Counted from the first letter of the stretch, positions 35,535 through 45,264 are shown. The stretch: DNA of 64,000 nucleotides from Planococcus lenghuensis (GCF_001999905.1 NZ_CP019640.1:1964001-2028000), one strand, 5' to 3'. Notes: generated by a model from the letters alone, not told the origin. Numbers and translations: made by a program.

Positions 35535-36283
35535 CTCATACCCCCCTTTATCGTTGTCTGTTGTCCCAGGGCTGTCATCACCTCATCAGGAAGCCCCGCT
35601 GTGATCAATCCCGCCTCGTGCAGATCAATCACCTTGGAAAATGTAACTTTCCCATACTTCGTGTAATCAGCAAGCACATATGTTTCCTGTGCTTGGGCAG
35701 CTGCAAGGCGTTTCATGGCTGCTTCTTCAGGATCCGGTGTCGTATAACCGGCCATTTCATGAAAGCCGTTAACGCCGAGAAAACATTTATCGAATTGGTA
35801 AGCCTGAAGCGAATTGAGCGCCTGTACGCCGACCAGCGCCCCGGTCCTCGCTTTCATCAGTCCGCCTGTAAGGTAAGTAGTGATGCCGTATTCCATAAGA
35901 GGCTGCACATGTGTCAGTCCATTCGTCACAACTTGGATGTCCCTGTCTTTTAAAAAAGGGATCATTTGGATGATCGTCGTGCCCGCATCCAAATAAATAT
36001 AATCACCTTCTTCAATAAGTTCGGCAGCAGTTTTTGCCAATTGTATTTTTTCTTGAAGGTTTTTGGCTGATTTATCCAAAACGCTTGGTTCTTCCAGCTG
36101 CTGATCCGCCAAAACAGCCCCTCCATGCACGCGTTCCAACTTCTGCTGTTTTTCAAGTTCCGTAAGATCCCGGCGGATGGTCGATTCAGAAGCAAGCGTC
36201 AAATCTGCAATTTCCTGAATTGTAGCGGTTTGCTTTTCATGTAATAACTTGAGAATTACCTCGTGCCGTTGTTGTGTTAACAT
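35531..36283 (-). CDS. fruR: DeoR family repressor of the fructose operon
   Basis: 250 aa. DeoR-type HTH at the N-terminus (MLTQQRHEVILKLLHEK, IQEIADLTLASESTIRRDLTELEKQQ) and a sugar-phosphate-binding DeoR C-terminal domain (YIYLDAGTTIIQMIPFL, CFLGVNGFHEMAGYTTPDPEEAAMKRLAA, LADYTKYGKVTF). ATG 36283 begins at the conserved N-terminus; an in-frame upstream ATG would add 22 residues that are not family-like. It is expected to respond to fructose 1-phosphate and bind the 10-bp repeats upstream. Confidence 0.93.
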   Translation of the reverse strand: MLTQQRHEVILKLLHEKQTATIQEIADLTLASESTIRRDLTELEKQQKLERVHGGAVLADQQLEEPSVLDKSAKNLQEKIQLAKTAAELIEEGDYIYLDAGTTIIQMIPFLKDRDIQVVTNGLTHVQPLMEYGITTYLTGGLMKARTGALVGVQALNSLQAYQFDKCFLGVNGFHEMAGYTTPDPEEAAMKRLAAAQAQETYVLADYTKYGKVTFSKVIDLHEAGLITAGLPDEVMTALGQQTTIKGGMS

Positions 36284-36342
36284 CCAGACACCTGCCTCAT
36301 TTTGAGTTATCTTGATTCTTACTGTACTTGATAAATCGTTAA

Positions 36343-36382
36343 AAATCAATCATAATCATTCATAATTAATCAAAAACATTCA
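36343..36382 (-). promoter_or_regulatory. Operator of four phased 10-bp repeats (probable FruR site)
   Basis: Reading the minus strand: TGAATGTTTT, TGATTAATTA, TGAATGATTA, TGATTGATTT, exactly contiguous (36382 to 36343), with a fifth weaker unit TTAACGATTT to 36333. One helical turn each, 60-100 bp upstream of fruR, typical of tandem sites for DeoR-family repressors. Confidence 0.65.
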
Positions 36383-36395
36383 CAGATCAGTTCGT

Positions 36396-36424
36396 TTGCT
36401 CACAGTGGCATTCTTGCCTATAAT
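36396..36424 (+). promoter_or_regulatory. Sigma-A promoter of ptsHI
   Basis: TTGCTC (36396-36401), 17-bp spacer, TATAAT (36419-36424). Immediately next to the divergent fru operator, so FruR could affect both. Confidence 0.75.
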
Positions 36425-36507
36425 CAGTAAGAAGGTGCGCCGAGCAAAGAACTACGGAAGATTGCTTGGTTACAGTACAAAAAACAATTAGCCGGAGGGA
36501 TTTTACC

Positions 36508-36777
36508 ATGGTAGAAAAGCAGTATAAGATTGCAGGAGAAGAAGGATTACACGCTCGCCCAGCAAGTGTACTTGTTGGCGCAGCCAGTTCATTTCAGTCA
36601 GATGTTTCGCTGCAGCACAAAGAAAAGAAAGTGAACCTGAAATCGATCCTCGGCGTCATGTCTCTCGGTATCAAATCCGGTGAAACGGTTACCATCTCTG
36701 CAGATGGTGCAGATGAACAGGAAGCAATCGACCGGATTGACGAAGTTGTGAAATCAGAAGGAATTGGCACCGAATGA
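36508..36777 (+). CDS. ptsH: Phosphocarrier protein HPr
   Basis: 89 aa. His15 ([10 protein letters not shown]) accepts phosphate from enzyme I; Ser46 ([13 protein letters not shown]) is the HPr kinase site used for CcpA-dependent catabolite control. ATG 36508 with GGAGGG upstream. Overlaps ptsI by 4 nt. Confidence 0.97.
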   Translation: MVEKQYKIAGEEGLHARPASVLVGAASSFQSDVSLQHKEKKVNLKSILGVMSLGIKSGETVTISADGADEQEAIDRIDEVVKSEGIGTE

Positions 36778-38492
36778 CTTCCATCCTTTCCGGAATCGCG
36801 GCGTCCAATGGAATCGCCATCGCAAAAGCGTACCGGCTGGAACATCCGGAGTTAAATGCAGAGAAAAAAACGGTAACTGACACTGAAAAAGAAATCGCCC
36901 GGCTGGAAACTGCACTGAAGCAGTCAAAGACAGAATTGCAGGCCATTAAAAAACGGACAGCGGAACAAATGAGCGATGAACAGGCTGCCATTTTCGAAGC
37001 TCATTTGCTTGTGTTGAACGATCCGGAACTGATCGGCCCGATCAAAGATAAAATCCAATCGGATCAAGTAAACGCAGAGTTCGCATTGGATGAGACCGCT
37101 TCGACATTTGTCACCATGTTCGAGGCAATGGATAACGCTTATATGAAAGAACGGGCTGCGGATATCCGGGATGTCACCACCCGGGTCTTGTCTCACCTCC
37201 TAGGCGTCACGATTCCGAATCCGAGCCTCGTGACGGAAGAAGTCGTCGTGATTGCGGATGACCTCACGCCTTCTGACACGGTCCAGCTTAATCCGGAATT
37301 CGTCAAAGGGTTCGTGACGGATATCGGTGGACGGACGTCCCATTCAGCCATTCTCGCCCGCACGCTGGAAATTCCGGCGGTCACAGGGGCAAAAACGGCT
37401 CTGGCTGATATTGCGAATGGTGTAATGGTCATTGTGGACGGACTGAACGGAGAAGTAATCATCGATCCGGATGCTGAGACCATCACCCGCTATGAAACCA
37501 AGAAAGCGGATTTCGCTGAACAGCGAGCCGAATGGGCACAGCTTGTGAATGAACCATCCGTAACAGCGGACGGCCATCATGTGGAACTTGCCGCAAATAT
37601 CGGGAATCCTTCAGATGTCACCGGCGTACTCGACAATGGCGGTGAAGGAATCGGGCTGTACCGGACAGAGTTCCTGTACATGGGCCGCGATTCCTTCCCG
37701 ACTGAAGATGAGCAGACAGAAGCCTATGCATCTGTCCTGAAACAGATGGACGGCAAACCGACCGTTGTCCGCACGTTGGATATCGGCGGTGATAAGGAAT
37801 TGTCTTACCTCGAAATGCCAAAAGAACTCAACCCGTTCCTCGGTGTCCGGGCAATCCGCCTGGCGTTCGAACGCGAGGACTTGTTCCGCACGCAATTGCG
37901 CGCATTGCTCCGGGCGAGCGTTCATGGGAACTTGAAAATTATGTTCCCGATGATCGCGACGCTGGATGAATTCCGGAAAGCCAAAGCGCTGTTTGAGGAA
38001 GAACGGGCAAATCTGACGGCTGAAGGCATTGAAGTGAAAGCGGATATTGAAGTCGGCATCATGGTCGAGATCCCTTCCACCGCTGTCATGGCGGATACGT
38101 TCGCCAAAGAAGTGGATTTCTTCTCGATCGGTACGAATGACTTGATTCAATACACGCTCGCTGCCGACCGCATGAACGAACGGGTATCGTATTTGTATCA
38201 GCCGTATAACCCGGCTGTACTGCGTCTCGTACGGAATGTCATTGATGCGGCGCATAAAGAAGGCAAATGGGCCGGCATGTGCGGCGAAATGGCCGGCGAT
38301 GAAATCGCGGCTCCTGTCCTTCTTGGACTTGGACTCGACGAATTCTCCATGAGTGCTTCGTCCATTTTGAAGATCCGTTCCTTGCTGAAAGACCTGTCGA
38401 AAGCAGACATGGAACAGCATACGGAAACAATCCTGAACTTGGCAACGGCTGATGAAGTCGAAGCCTATGTGAAGAAATTGCTTGGACAATAA
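36774..38492 (+). CDS. ptsI: Phosphoenolpyruvate-protein phosphotransferase (enzyme I)
   Basis: 572 aa. Phosphohistidine in [22 protein letters not shown]-binding motif [11 protein letters not shown] ... [19 protein letters not shown], and active-site Cys in [11 protein letters not shown]. Transfers phosphate from PEP to HPr, feeding FruA and other PTS systems. Followed by a strong terminator. Confidence 0.97.
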   Translation: MTSILSGIAASNGIAIAKAYRLEHPELNAEKKTVTDTEKEIARLETALKQSKTELQAIKKRTAEQMSDEQAAIFEAHLLVLNDPELIGPIKDKIQSDQVNAEFALDETASTFVTMFEAMDNAYMKERAADIRDVTTRVLSHLLGVTIPNPSLVTEEVVVIADDLTPSDTVQLNPEFVKGFVTDIGGRTSHSAILARTLEIPAVTGAKTALADIANGVMVIVDGLNGEVIIDPDAETITRYETKKADFAEQRAEWAQLVNEPSVTADGHHVELAANIGNPSDVTGVLDNGGEGIGLYRTEFLYMGRDSFPTEDEQTEAYASVLKQMDGKPTVVRTLDIGGDKELSYLEMPKELNPFLGVRAIRLAFEREDLFRTQLRALLRASVHGNLKIMFPMIATLDEFRKAKALFEEERANLTAEGIEVKADIEVGIMVEIPSTAVMADTFAKEVDFFSIGTNDLIQYTLAADRMNERVSYLYQPYNPAVLRLVRNVIDAAHKEGKWAGMCGEMAGDEIAAPVLLGLGLDEFSMSASSILKIRSLLKDLSKADMEQHTETILNLATADEVEAYVKKLLGQ

Positions 38493-38503
38493 GCAAAAAA
38501 AAG

Positions 38504-38535
38504 AAAGCTGATGCCAAAACGGCATCAGCTTTTTG
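38504..38535 (+). terminator. Rho-independent terminator of ptsHI
   Basis: AAAGCTGATGCC/GGCATCAGCTTT stem (38504-38515, 38521-38532), AAAAC loop, TTG. Confidence 0.9.
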
Positions 38536-38539
38536 TTTT

Positions 38540-38982
38540 CATTAAGTTAGACCCTACTGATTCTTGCATAGTCTTAAAAATGCTAATTAATGCGGAAGTA
38601 ATCGCTCCAGCCGGACGCTTTCCGCGGGGCGGTCCGCAAGCCATGCAGCGCAGTCCAGCTGCAAGCCGGTCCATCCCGGAAAACCTGTTGATCCGTCACT
38701 GAAAAACAGTACACCCATGTCGAGTTGTTTCCTTGACTGAAAGTCTCCGTGAGTTCTTGTACGACCGGGTCTTCCGGCTTTACAGGCAGAAATGTACCGG
38801 GCTTCCACATACCACTTCCCCCTGCTTCCATGTTGATCAACTGAATACCAATGTGACCGGTGACTCCCCTATTAATCGTTGCCGGCTGGACTGCTTCTTG
38901 GTTGTTGTTTCTTTTTTATTTTTATTTTTCCTTTTGTAATTTTTTACTTATAAAATTTTATTACTTTTTAGCAACCTGCCGT
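38540..38982. other. Intergenic region holding a dispersed-repeat copy
   Basis: About 440 bp between ptsI and the kinase-like gene. 38588-38640 is a dispersed repeat; the rest has only frames without ribosome sites, and 38890-38980 is very T-rich. Confidence 0.4.
38588..38640 (-). repeat. Short copy of the dispersed repeat family
   Basis: On the minus strand GGCTTGCGGACCGCCCCGCG, then GAAAGCGTC-x-GCTGGAGCGATT; the same 45-bp core is found at about 52004-52049 inside the MITE-like element (with CTGCCTGAAGCGATT). Confidence 0.65.
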
Positions 38983-39660
38983 TCACTTCCGAAAAGTCGT
39001 ATACCGGTAAACGTTTTTCATGAACTCATCATAAGTATCTGTCGCCTTATTCCATTGGTTGTACCATTTCCGGATTGTTTCCAGCAGCCAATACGGCACC
39101 GGTCGGCTCTCGAACAAATGATAATATTCCTCGTAGGCTCTCTTCAGATGCTCCCAACGGAAATCGTTGCCGGGCAATACGTACTCTGATACGTCAATGA
39201 TTTTTGCCCGTCCATTTTGCAGTAAGATGTTTTTCAAATGGATATCCCGCGGGTTCAGTCCCCGTCCACGCACGAATTCCCGGGCGTCCTCGACGTCCTG
39301 GATCGCCTGTTCGGGCACATATACGCCCTGCAGAAGGCAATCGAATAACGTGATGCCTTCCTCATAACTGATTACGATATAATTGTCGGCCGCTGCATGA
39401 AAAACAGGAAAATAACGCGACTTACCCAGCTGTTCATACACCGCTTTTTCCGTTTCCACTTTAGCTTGCTTTTCTTTTGCATACACTTTGAATACAACGT
39501 CAGGTGCGGCAAGAGACTGGAAGACGGCTGCATCCGTCCCCACTCCCACACACCGCATTTCTGCTGGAATTCCCGATATTGTAACAGGCTCATTATTCGG
39601 ATTTGCGGAAATGGCAATGTCCGATAATTGCAGCGCTGCTTGTTTCCATTCCTGTTCCAT
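38983..39660 (-). CDS. Small protein-kinase-like protein (YrzF-like)
   Basis: 225 aa. Kinase-fold features: VGVGTDAAVFQSLAAPDVVFKVYAKEKQAKVETEKAVYEQL (nucleotide loop, Lys and Glu), NPRDIHLKNILLQNGRAKIIDVSEY, where D-I-H-L-K-N replaces HRDxKxxN and IIDVSE the DFG segment. It is shorter than a full kinase domain and resembles Bacillus YrzF; could be an active small kinase or pseudokinase. RBS AAGGAG. Confidence 0.75.
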   Translation of the reverse strand: MEQEWKQAALQLSDIAISANPNNEPVTISGIPAEMRCVGVGTDAAVFQSLAAPDVVFKVYAKEKQAKVETEKAVYEQLGKSRYFPVFHAAADNYIVISYEEGITLFDCLLQGVYVPEQAIQDVEDAREFVRGRGLNPRDIHLKNILLQNGRAKIIDVSEYVLPGNDFRWEHLKRAYEEYYHLFESRPVPYWLLETIRKWYNQWNKATDTYDEFMKNVYRYTTFRK

Positions 39661-39707
39661 AACCGTTCTCCTTTTTGCAGGCTCCCTGAACCGGCAGCCA
39701 ACGTTGT

Positions 39708-40586
39708 CTATTTCAATGCACTGATGAATTGATCGACGGCCTGTCCGATCTCAGCAGGTGAATCCTCCTGGATGAAATGCAGGCCCTTCACTTTCACTTC
39801 CGTCTGATTCGGCCATTGCCGGCAGAACTCCCGCGGGCCGCCGGTTAATATCGTTCCAGGTTCCGCATCGATGAATAGTTTCGGCACGTCACTGACAGCG
39901 AGCCATTCTGCATAAGCCTGTGCCGCCTGCTGCATATCCGCCGGTTCACCGTCAAATGGAATTTCCCGTGGCCATGTGAGTGTCGGCTGCCGGTCTTCCG
40001 GTGTCGGGAACGGCTTCCGGTAAACATTCATTTCCTCTTCCGTCATTTCCCGGATCACACTGGATGGCAGGATTTTTTCAACAAATCCATTTTTCTCCAA
40101 GACGAATTTCTCGCCTGCCTGGGAGCGCATCAATTTAAAAATCTTCGTTGCGGAGTCCGGCCATTCCTCCCATGAAACCGGCCGGACGAACGCTTCCATG
40201 TAACAGATGCCGCGCACCCGCTCCCGGTGCCGGTTTGCCCAATGAAAACCGAGGCCTGATCCCCAATCATGGATGACGAGGACGACGTTATCGAGTGCCA
40301 GTGCATCAAACCAGGCATCCAAATAACGGGCGTGATCGAAAAAGCGGTACGAACCGTCTGGTGCTTTTCCGGATTCCCCCATGCCGACCAGATCCGGCGC
40401 CAGTACCCGTCGGCCTTCGCCAGCCACTTCCGGTATGACGTTACGCCATAAATAAGAGGACGTCGGATTGCCGTGCAGGAACACGACCGGGTCACCTTCC
40501 CCTTCATCAATGTAAGCCATTTCCGTATCGAGCACCTGAATGCGTTTCCGTTCGTATGGATCGTTTGCTGAAATCGAGTATGTCAT
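39708..40586 (-). CDS. Haloalkane dehalogenase (HLD-II, DhaA-like)
   Basis: 292 aa alpha/beta hydrolase. Halide-binding Asn40 (LHGNPTSSYLW) and Trp108 beside the nucleophile Asp107 (VVLVIHDWGSGLGF), catalytic acid Glu131 (CYMEAFVRP) and His near 270 (KGLHFIQEDSP): the full set of the DhaA/LinB subfamily, which hydrolyses carbon-halogen bonds. Related epoxide hydrolases lack the Asn/Trp pair. No signal peptide. Monocistronic, between the kinase-like gene and the selenium operon. Confidence 0.9.
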   Translation of the reverse strand: MTYSISANDPYERKRIQVLDTEMAYIDEGEGDPVVFLHGNPTSSYLWRNVIPEVAGEGRRVLAPDLVGMGESGKAPDGSYRFFDHARYLDAWFDALALDNVVLVIHDWGSGLGFHWANRHRERVRGICYMEAFVRPVSWEEWPDSATKIFKLMRSQAGEKFVLEKNGFVEKILPSSVIREMTEEEMNVYRKPFPTPEDRQPTLTWPREIPFDGEPADMQQAAQAYAEWLAVSDVPKLFIDAEPGTILTGGPREFCRQWPNQTEVKVKGLHFIQEDSPAEIGQAVDQFISALK

Positions 40587-40874
40587 GCTGTCTTCTCCCC
40601 TTCCATTGAATCATCCTTTAAATTTCGGCTGTTTTCATAAAGATTGGTACTTCTGCAGAAATTAACATAACGGACCTTCAGTTATCCGCATCGCTTCTCA
40701 TTCCCGTCACATCGGAATAAGAAATTCCTCCTGTTGCCGACAAGAAATCCTTTTAATTAAACAGTGAAGAACTTGTGCTTGTTCCAGTCCGTTTATTAAC
40801 CGGGCTTAAACTGAACGAACTTCAGATACCCAGCGTCACCGCCAAATTCATTTTTCAGAAGCGCAAAAAGCCAC

Positions 40875-41627
40875 TCAGCGGCGGATGAAGCAGCCGTCCG
40901 GCCCGCAGACCAGCCCTGCAGCCCGCTGCTCCTGCTCTTGCGCATGCTCCCGTTCAAGCTGGCCTTTTTGCCAGTCGAAGTCGATTTCCGGATAAAACTT
41001 TTCCGGATAGCGGATATGCCAGCGCTGTTTGCGGATCGTGAAATTCTCCGGGTCGAGCAGCACGGCATCATCGAGTTCCTTCAGCGCTTCCCCGTTCCGT
41101 TTCTGCCTTGCATATTCCATGCCGAGCTTGTACTTCGTCCGGACGAGCTGCTGTTCAAGGTCCGACAATTCGGTATGCTGCTTGCCGCCGTCAAACTCCA
41201 CCTGCTCCACTTCTTTATTCAGCAGCTGCTCCAGTGCCTGTATATGTTCGCGATTGTCCACGCTGAATCCTTCCCGGATCAAGCGGATCACGCCGTCTTC
41301 ATCAATGAAAATCCCGTTCGGCACCACCTTGAAACCGAACGCATTCACCAATTCGTTATTATTATCAACAACGGTCGTGAATGTTGTGCCTTCCGTATGC
41401 GGCCGCACCACGTCGGGACCTTGCCCGTCAACGGCAACGGACAGAATGGTGAAATCTTTATCTTGGTGCTGTTCATAAAATTGCTGCCAGCCTGGCAGCT
41501 GATGGCGGCACCGTCACCAGGAAGCCCACATGAAAATCAGCGTATTCTTCCCCCGGTAATCGCTGAGAGCGACCGGATTCCCTTCCAAATCGCGCAATGT
41601 CATATCTTGAATTTTTTCCAAAAGCAT
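40875..41627 (-). CDS. Selenocysteine-containing redoxin (U-x-C) with C-terminal TPR-like part
   Basis: 250 aa when TGA at 41514-41516 is read as Sec38. Residues 1-150 form a TlpA/ResA/AhpC-type thioredoxin fold: MTLRDLEGNPVALSDYRGKN, LIFMWASW-U-RCRHQLPGWQQF, FTILSVAVDG. The redox motif is W-U-R-C rather than W-C-x-x-C. Downstream, FGFKVVPNGIFIDEDGVIRL is the cis-Pro region. Residues about 175-215 (KYKLGMEYARQKRNGEALKE, LDDAVLLDPENF) look like one TPR, and the tail ends VCGPDGCFIRR. The upstream half is lost if TGA is taken as stop. ATG 41627 lies 4 nt after the selA stop with GGAGG inside selA, so it is the last gene of selB-selW-selA. A perfect 7-bp hairpin follows the TGA by 14 nt. Confidence 0.85.
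41483..41499 (-). promoter_or_regulatory. SECIS-like hairpin of the redoxin gene
   Basis: Minus strand GCTGCCA-GGC-TGGCAGC, starting 15 nt after the Sec TGA. Perfect 7-bp stem, 3-nt loop. Confidence 0.6.
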
Positions 41628-41631
41628 ACCG

Positions 41632-43080
41632 TTATTCCTCCAATTCATTGGTTTTTTGCTGTTCTTTCCCGATCGATTCGTAAACAGCTGTGAATCCGGC
41701 GATGAGTTCCGCCATTTCCCCCGCTTCAACCGTCCGGAAATCCACATGCACCCGCTCATCCTGGATACGCGTGATGATTGCCGGTGATCCATTGCGTAAC
41801 CGGCGCGCTAAGGCTTCAGCCGTTAGGGCCGGGTGGCTCACCGCTGCAGTCGCTGTTGGGATTTCGACGCCCGGCATCGTCCCGCCGCCGATCGCCGAAG
41901 TGCTTTCCGTAAGAGCGAGCCGGTATGACGGACACTTCTTCTGAACGGTTTCGATGAATTCCGCAGCTTGCTGCCGGATTCCATCCAACGGCCGGGTGAT
42001 GTCCCGGACCGTCGGCAACTCCATTGCCGCAGCTTCACCCGCGGCATAAGTTTTCAGGGTCTCTTCAAGGGCCGCGAGCGTCATTTTATCGGTGCGGATA
42101 ACCCTTGCCAATTGATGTTTCTTCAGCCGGTCGATCCATTTTTTCTTTCCGGCGATGATGCCGGCTTGCGGGCCGCCGAGCAGTTTGTCCCCGCTGAACG
42201 ATACGATGTCCGCTCCCGCTTTCAGCACATCTCGGACAACCGGTTCATCTCCTACACCGAATTTTTTGAAATCGAACAGCGCACCGCTGCCGAGATCCTC
42301 ATAAAACAGCATATGTTCGTGTTGCCGGCTCAGTTCAGCCAACTCGGCTGTGGCGACAGTTTCCGTAAAGCCGATGATTTTGAAATTGCTTGTATGTACT
42401 TTCAGAATCATGGCGGTTTCTTCAGCGATTGCACGTTCGTAATCGTGCAAATGGGTCTTATTCGTTGTGCCGATTTCCACCAATTGCGCGCCACTTTCTT
42501 CCATAATTGATGATACCCGGAATGAGCCGCCGATTTCCACCAGTTCGCCCCTGGACACGATGACTTCCCGATTTTTTGCGAACGCGCTGAGCACCAGGAA
42601 CACCGCCGCCGCATTATTATTAACTACCATGGCGGCTTCTGCCCCTGTCGTTTCAATCAGCAGATCTTCAATGATGTCATGCCGGGATCCCCGCTTTCCT
42701 TCTTCAATCCGGTATTCGAGATTGGAATAACTCCGGGCCGCCTGAAGCGCCCGGGCAGTTGCCTGCTCACTCAGCCGGGAACGCCCGAGGTTTGTGTGGA
42801 GAACAGTTCCGGTCCCGTTAATGACCCGTTTCAGCCGGTCTCCCTGCCAGTCCTTAATGGCTGTCCGGGCCTGCGTAAATACCCGGTCCGTCAGGTTCAG
42901 TTCTTCCCTACCCGCCTGCAGTTCCCCGTTCAGCACCCGGTGCCGCAGCCGGTCGATTTCCTGCCGCAAAAATGCCGTCAGCCTTTCGGAATCCAGACCG
43001 AATTCCGCCTGCATTTCATTGAACCGGCTGTCCCGCTGCAATTCATGCACCGGCGGCAATTGCCGTAATTGTTCTTTCAT
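41632..43080 (-). CDS. selA: L-seryl-tRNA(Sec) selenium transferase
   Basis: 482 aa PLP enzyme. N-terminal domain with LRQLPPVHELQRD, glycine-rich NGTGTVLHTNLGRS, and the PLP Lys in DIVSFSGDKLLGGPQAGIIAGKK. It converts Ser-tRNA(Sec) to Sec-tRNA(Sec) with selenophosphate. Begins 43 nt after the SelW-like gene and ends 4 nt before the redoxin, in one operon downstream of selB. Confidence 0.97.
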   Translation of the reverse strand: MKEQLRQLPPVHELQRDSRFNEMQAEFGLDSERLTAFLRQEIDRLRHRVLNGELQAGREELNLTDRVFTQARTAIKDWQGDRLKRVINGTGTVLHTNLGRSRLSEQATARALQAARSYSNLEYRIEEGKRGSRHDIIEDLLIETTGAEAAMVVNNNAAAVFLVLSAFAKNREVIVSRGELVEIGGSFRVSSIMEESGAQLVEIGTTNKTHLHDYERAIAEETAMILKVHTSNFKIIGFTETVATAELAELSRQHEHMLFYEDLGSGALFDFKKFGVGDEPVVRDVLKAGADIVSFSGDKLLGGPQAGIIAGKKKWIDRLKKHQLARVIRTDKMTLAALEETLKTYAAGEAAAMELPTVRDITRPLDGIRQQAAEFIETVQKKCPSYRLALTESTSAIGGGTMPGVEIPTATAAVSHPALTAEALARRLRNGSPAIITRIQDERVHVDFRTVEAGEMAELIAGFTAVYESIGKEQQKTNELEE

Positions 43081-43123
43081 CCCGCTTGCCCCCTAATCCG
43101 GCAATCCCGGCGGCACCGCGTGA

Positions 43124-43357
43124 TCACTTTGTCATTCGTGCGATCACATCTTCCACCGCCGGATAGCGCCGGGTCTCCAGTTTTGAATAAATCTTTTCTC
43201 TATTTACGGTGATTTCGAACGCGCCTCCGCTCGCCGGTACGAGTTCCAGTGATGTGATGTCAGCGCGAAAATGCTCGAATAATTGCTCCGCAAAACTTGC
43301 GGCTTTTGGTGCGTAATTTCACATCATACAAAATTCGATTTTGACTTCGTACTGCAT
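43124..43357 (-). CDS. SelW-like selenoprotein (Rdx family, C-x-x-U)
   Basis: 77 aa with TGA at 43319-43321 read as Sec13: MQYEVKIEFCMM-U-NYAPKAASFAEQLFEHF, then GGAFEITVNREKIYSKLETRRYPAVEDVIARM. The C10-M-M-U13 motif in the loop after the first strand, and G-G-x-F-E-(I/V) plus the K-x-E-x-x-R-Y-P segment, are typical of SelW/SelT/SelH (Rdx) thioredoxin-like proteins. Missed by ordinary gene calling because of the early TGA. Start ATG has AAAGGGTG upstream, 5 nt after the selB stop. Likely glutathione- or thiol-linked redox role (inference). Confidence 0.9.
43288..43302 (-). promoter_or_regulatory. SECIS-like hairpin of the SelW-like gene
   Basis: Minus strand CCGCAA-GTT-TTGCGG, beginning 17 nt after the Sec TGA (16-nt spacer). 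The loop has the G-U expected for SelB binding. Confidence 0.65.
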
Positions 43358-43362
43358 ATTCT

Positions 43363-45264
43363 TCACCCTTTCTGCCGCCATTTCCGCTGGTCTTCGTGAC
43401 GCACGGTAAGTTTCTGCTGATCGAGCAGTTCGAGGAATGGAATCAAATACTTCCGGGAAACGCCAAGCGCCTCTTTCGCTTCTTTCAGGCCGAATGCGTC
43501 TCCGGTTCCTTGTTTCAGTGTATCAAGTGACTGCTGGAATGCCGTCCGGTGAATGAGCGTATCATCCGTCAGCCGGTAGGCTTCCCCTGACTGCAGTAAA
43601 TAAAGCGACAGCTCGTTCACATATTCCGCCGGCACCGGTGTTCCGGCTACATAATCTTCCCACTTCCCGGCTTCCAGCCCGGCCTGTTCCAGTGAGGAAA
43701 TGATGCCTTCCATCCGGACTTTCCATTTGGATGGCAAATGCGGCGTGAAGTCCGGCAGCGCGATGTACTGGCCGTTCTTGGTCAGTTCCTCTTGTTCAGT
43801 AAAGCGGTTCAACCCGAATTCGATGAACGCTTTCGGGTAGCGCGCGGCGATGGATTGAATCAGCTCCGCCTTGCCGATGCCTGGCCGAAGCGGAAAGTTT
43901 TCATGGTATTCCGCCAGTCTGTCCTGCAGATCATCCCTCAGCTGAAGGACTGTTTTAGCAAGAACAAATTTCCCGGCTGGCATGGCGATGATCCGCTCAT
44001 CCGCTGTTGCTTGCCGGATCGTTTCCTCTGCAACAGGCTCGGTCAGCGAGGTCTGCTGAATCAATTCTTTCATATTCAATACAACTTGCTGCTCCAACGC
44101 CGTCCGAATTAAATCTTCCGGAGTGCCTTGCTGTTTTTGCTTCAGCGTAGCGACCGTCTCATTGCCGAAGCGGTACTTCCCGCCTTTCGGCTCGATCACC
44201 CAGCCGCCGCCGAGTGTCTCGACCGGCGTGGGCCGCCGCACAATGAACCGGTCTCCGCGGCGAACAACGATTTCTTCATCCAGCCGGATCTGACACAACA
44301 CTTCACCTTCTGTCTGCGTCAGTTCATTGCGGTCAAACAGGACAAGCCTGCCCATCACTTCCGATGTGCCCACGTGAACTTTTACGGGTGCCCGCTGCTT
44401 CAGCGGGGTGAATTCTTTACTGATCAGCTGTAAGGTCACATCGATGGTATCGGTCACGAGGAAATGTTCCGACGCGACGAGCACATCGCCGCGATTGACC
44501 TGCTCCCGTTCGACGCCACCGAGATTGATTGCGGTCCGCTGACCGGCGCGGGCTTCCTCCTGCTCTTCGTTATGCACTTGAACCTGCCGTGCCCGCACCT
44601 TATGACCGTCGGGAAGAAGTGTCAGCTGGCTTCCTTTTTGGACGATGCCTTCATAGATGGTGCCGCGCACGATTGTCCCCTGCCCCGGCACAGTAAACAC
44701 CTGGTCGATCGGCAAGCGGAATGAACCGTACGCATCGCGGAATTTCACATTTTCGAGTTCGGCAAAAATGGTGCTGCGCAGTTCATCCACGCCATTGCCG
44801 GATACACTGTCGACATAAACATACGGCGCCCCGTCAAAAATCGTACCGGTCAGCCGATCTTTGATGTCTTCCGTTACAAGTTCCAGCATGATCTCATCAA
44901 CACGGTCGATTTTGGAAATAGCCACAATGCATCGTTCAATGCCGAGGAATTGCAGAATCTCCAAATGTTCTTCCGTCTGCGGCATGACACCTTCGTCCGC
45001 CGCCACGACGAGAACGACGAGGTCGATGCCCGCAACGCCGGCAATCATCTGCCGGATAAAGCGTTCATGGCCCGGTACGTCCACGATAGAGACGTGCGTG
45101 CCTTTCTCGGTTTTCAAGGGCGCATAACCGAGTTCGATTGAAATGCCCCGTTCTTTTTCTTCTTTCAGCCGGTCGGTGTCGATTTCGGTCAGCGCTTTCG
45201 TCAGCGTCGTTTTCCCGTGGTCGATATGCCCCGCCATGCCGATCGTGTAATACGTCTCCGCCAT
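43363..45264 (-). CDS. selB: Selenocysteine-specific elongation factor
   Basis: 633 aa. GTPase G1 [14 protein letters not shown]3 [10 protein letters not shown]4 ISKIDR; domains II/III follow ([17 protein letters not shown]), then C-terminal winged helices that bind SECIS RNA ([27 protein letters not shown]). Delivers Sec-tRNA(Sec) to UGA. The start is uncertain: ATG 45264 gives the normal N-terminus but a GTG at 45273 is equally possible; neither has a good ribosome site. First gene of selB-selW-selA-redoxin, divergent from selC. Confidence 0.96.
   Translation of the reverse strand: MAETYYTIGMAGHIDHGKTTLTKALTEIDTDRLKEEKERGISIELGYAPLKTEKGTHVSIVDVPGHERFIRQMIAGVAGIDLVVLVVAADEGVMPQTEEHLEILQFLGIERCIVAISKIDRVDEIMLELVTEDIKDRLTGTIFDGAPYVYVDSVSGNGVDELRSTIFAELENVKFRDAYGSFRLPIDQVFTVPGQGTIVRGTIYEGIVQKGSQLTLLPDGHKVRARQVQVHNEEQEEARAGQRTAINLGGVEREQVNRGDVLVASEHFLVTDTIDVTLQLISKEFTPLKQRAPVKVHVGTSEVMGRLVLFDRNELTQTEGEVLCQIRLDEEIVVRRGDRFIVRRPTPVETLGGGWVIEPKGGKYRFGNETVATLKQKQQGTPEDLIRTALEQQVVLNMKELIQQTSLTEPVAEETIRQATADERIIAMPAGKFVLAKTVLQLRDDLQDRLAEYHENFPLRPGIGKAELIQSIAARYPKAFIEFGLNRFTEQEELTKNGQYIALPDFTPHLPSKWKVRMEGIISSLEQAGLEAGKWEDYVAGTPVPAEYVNELSLYLLQSGEAYRLTDDTLIHRTAFQQSLDTLKQGTGDAFGLKEAKEALGVSRKYLIPFLELLDQQKLTVRHEDQRKWRQKG

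Noticed and set aside
38583-38840. 85-residue frame on the minus strand after ptsI
   Set aside because: Half of it is the dispersed repeat core; the rest lacks conserved features.
40796-40874. Frame after the redoxin reading LFALLKNEFGGDAGYLKFVQ
   Set aside because: Looks protein-like but has no start or ribosome site and overlaps the redoxin end; perhaps an old fragment, too short to call.
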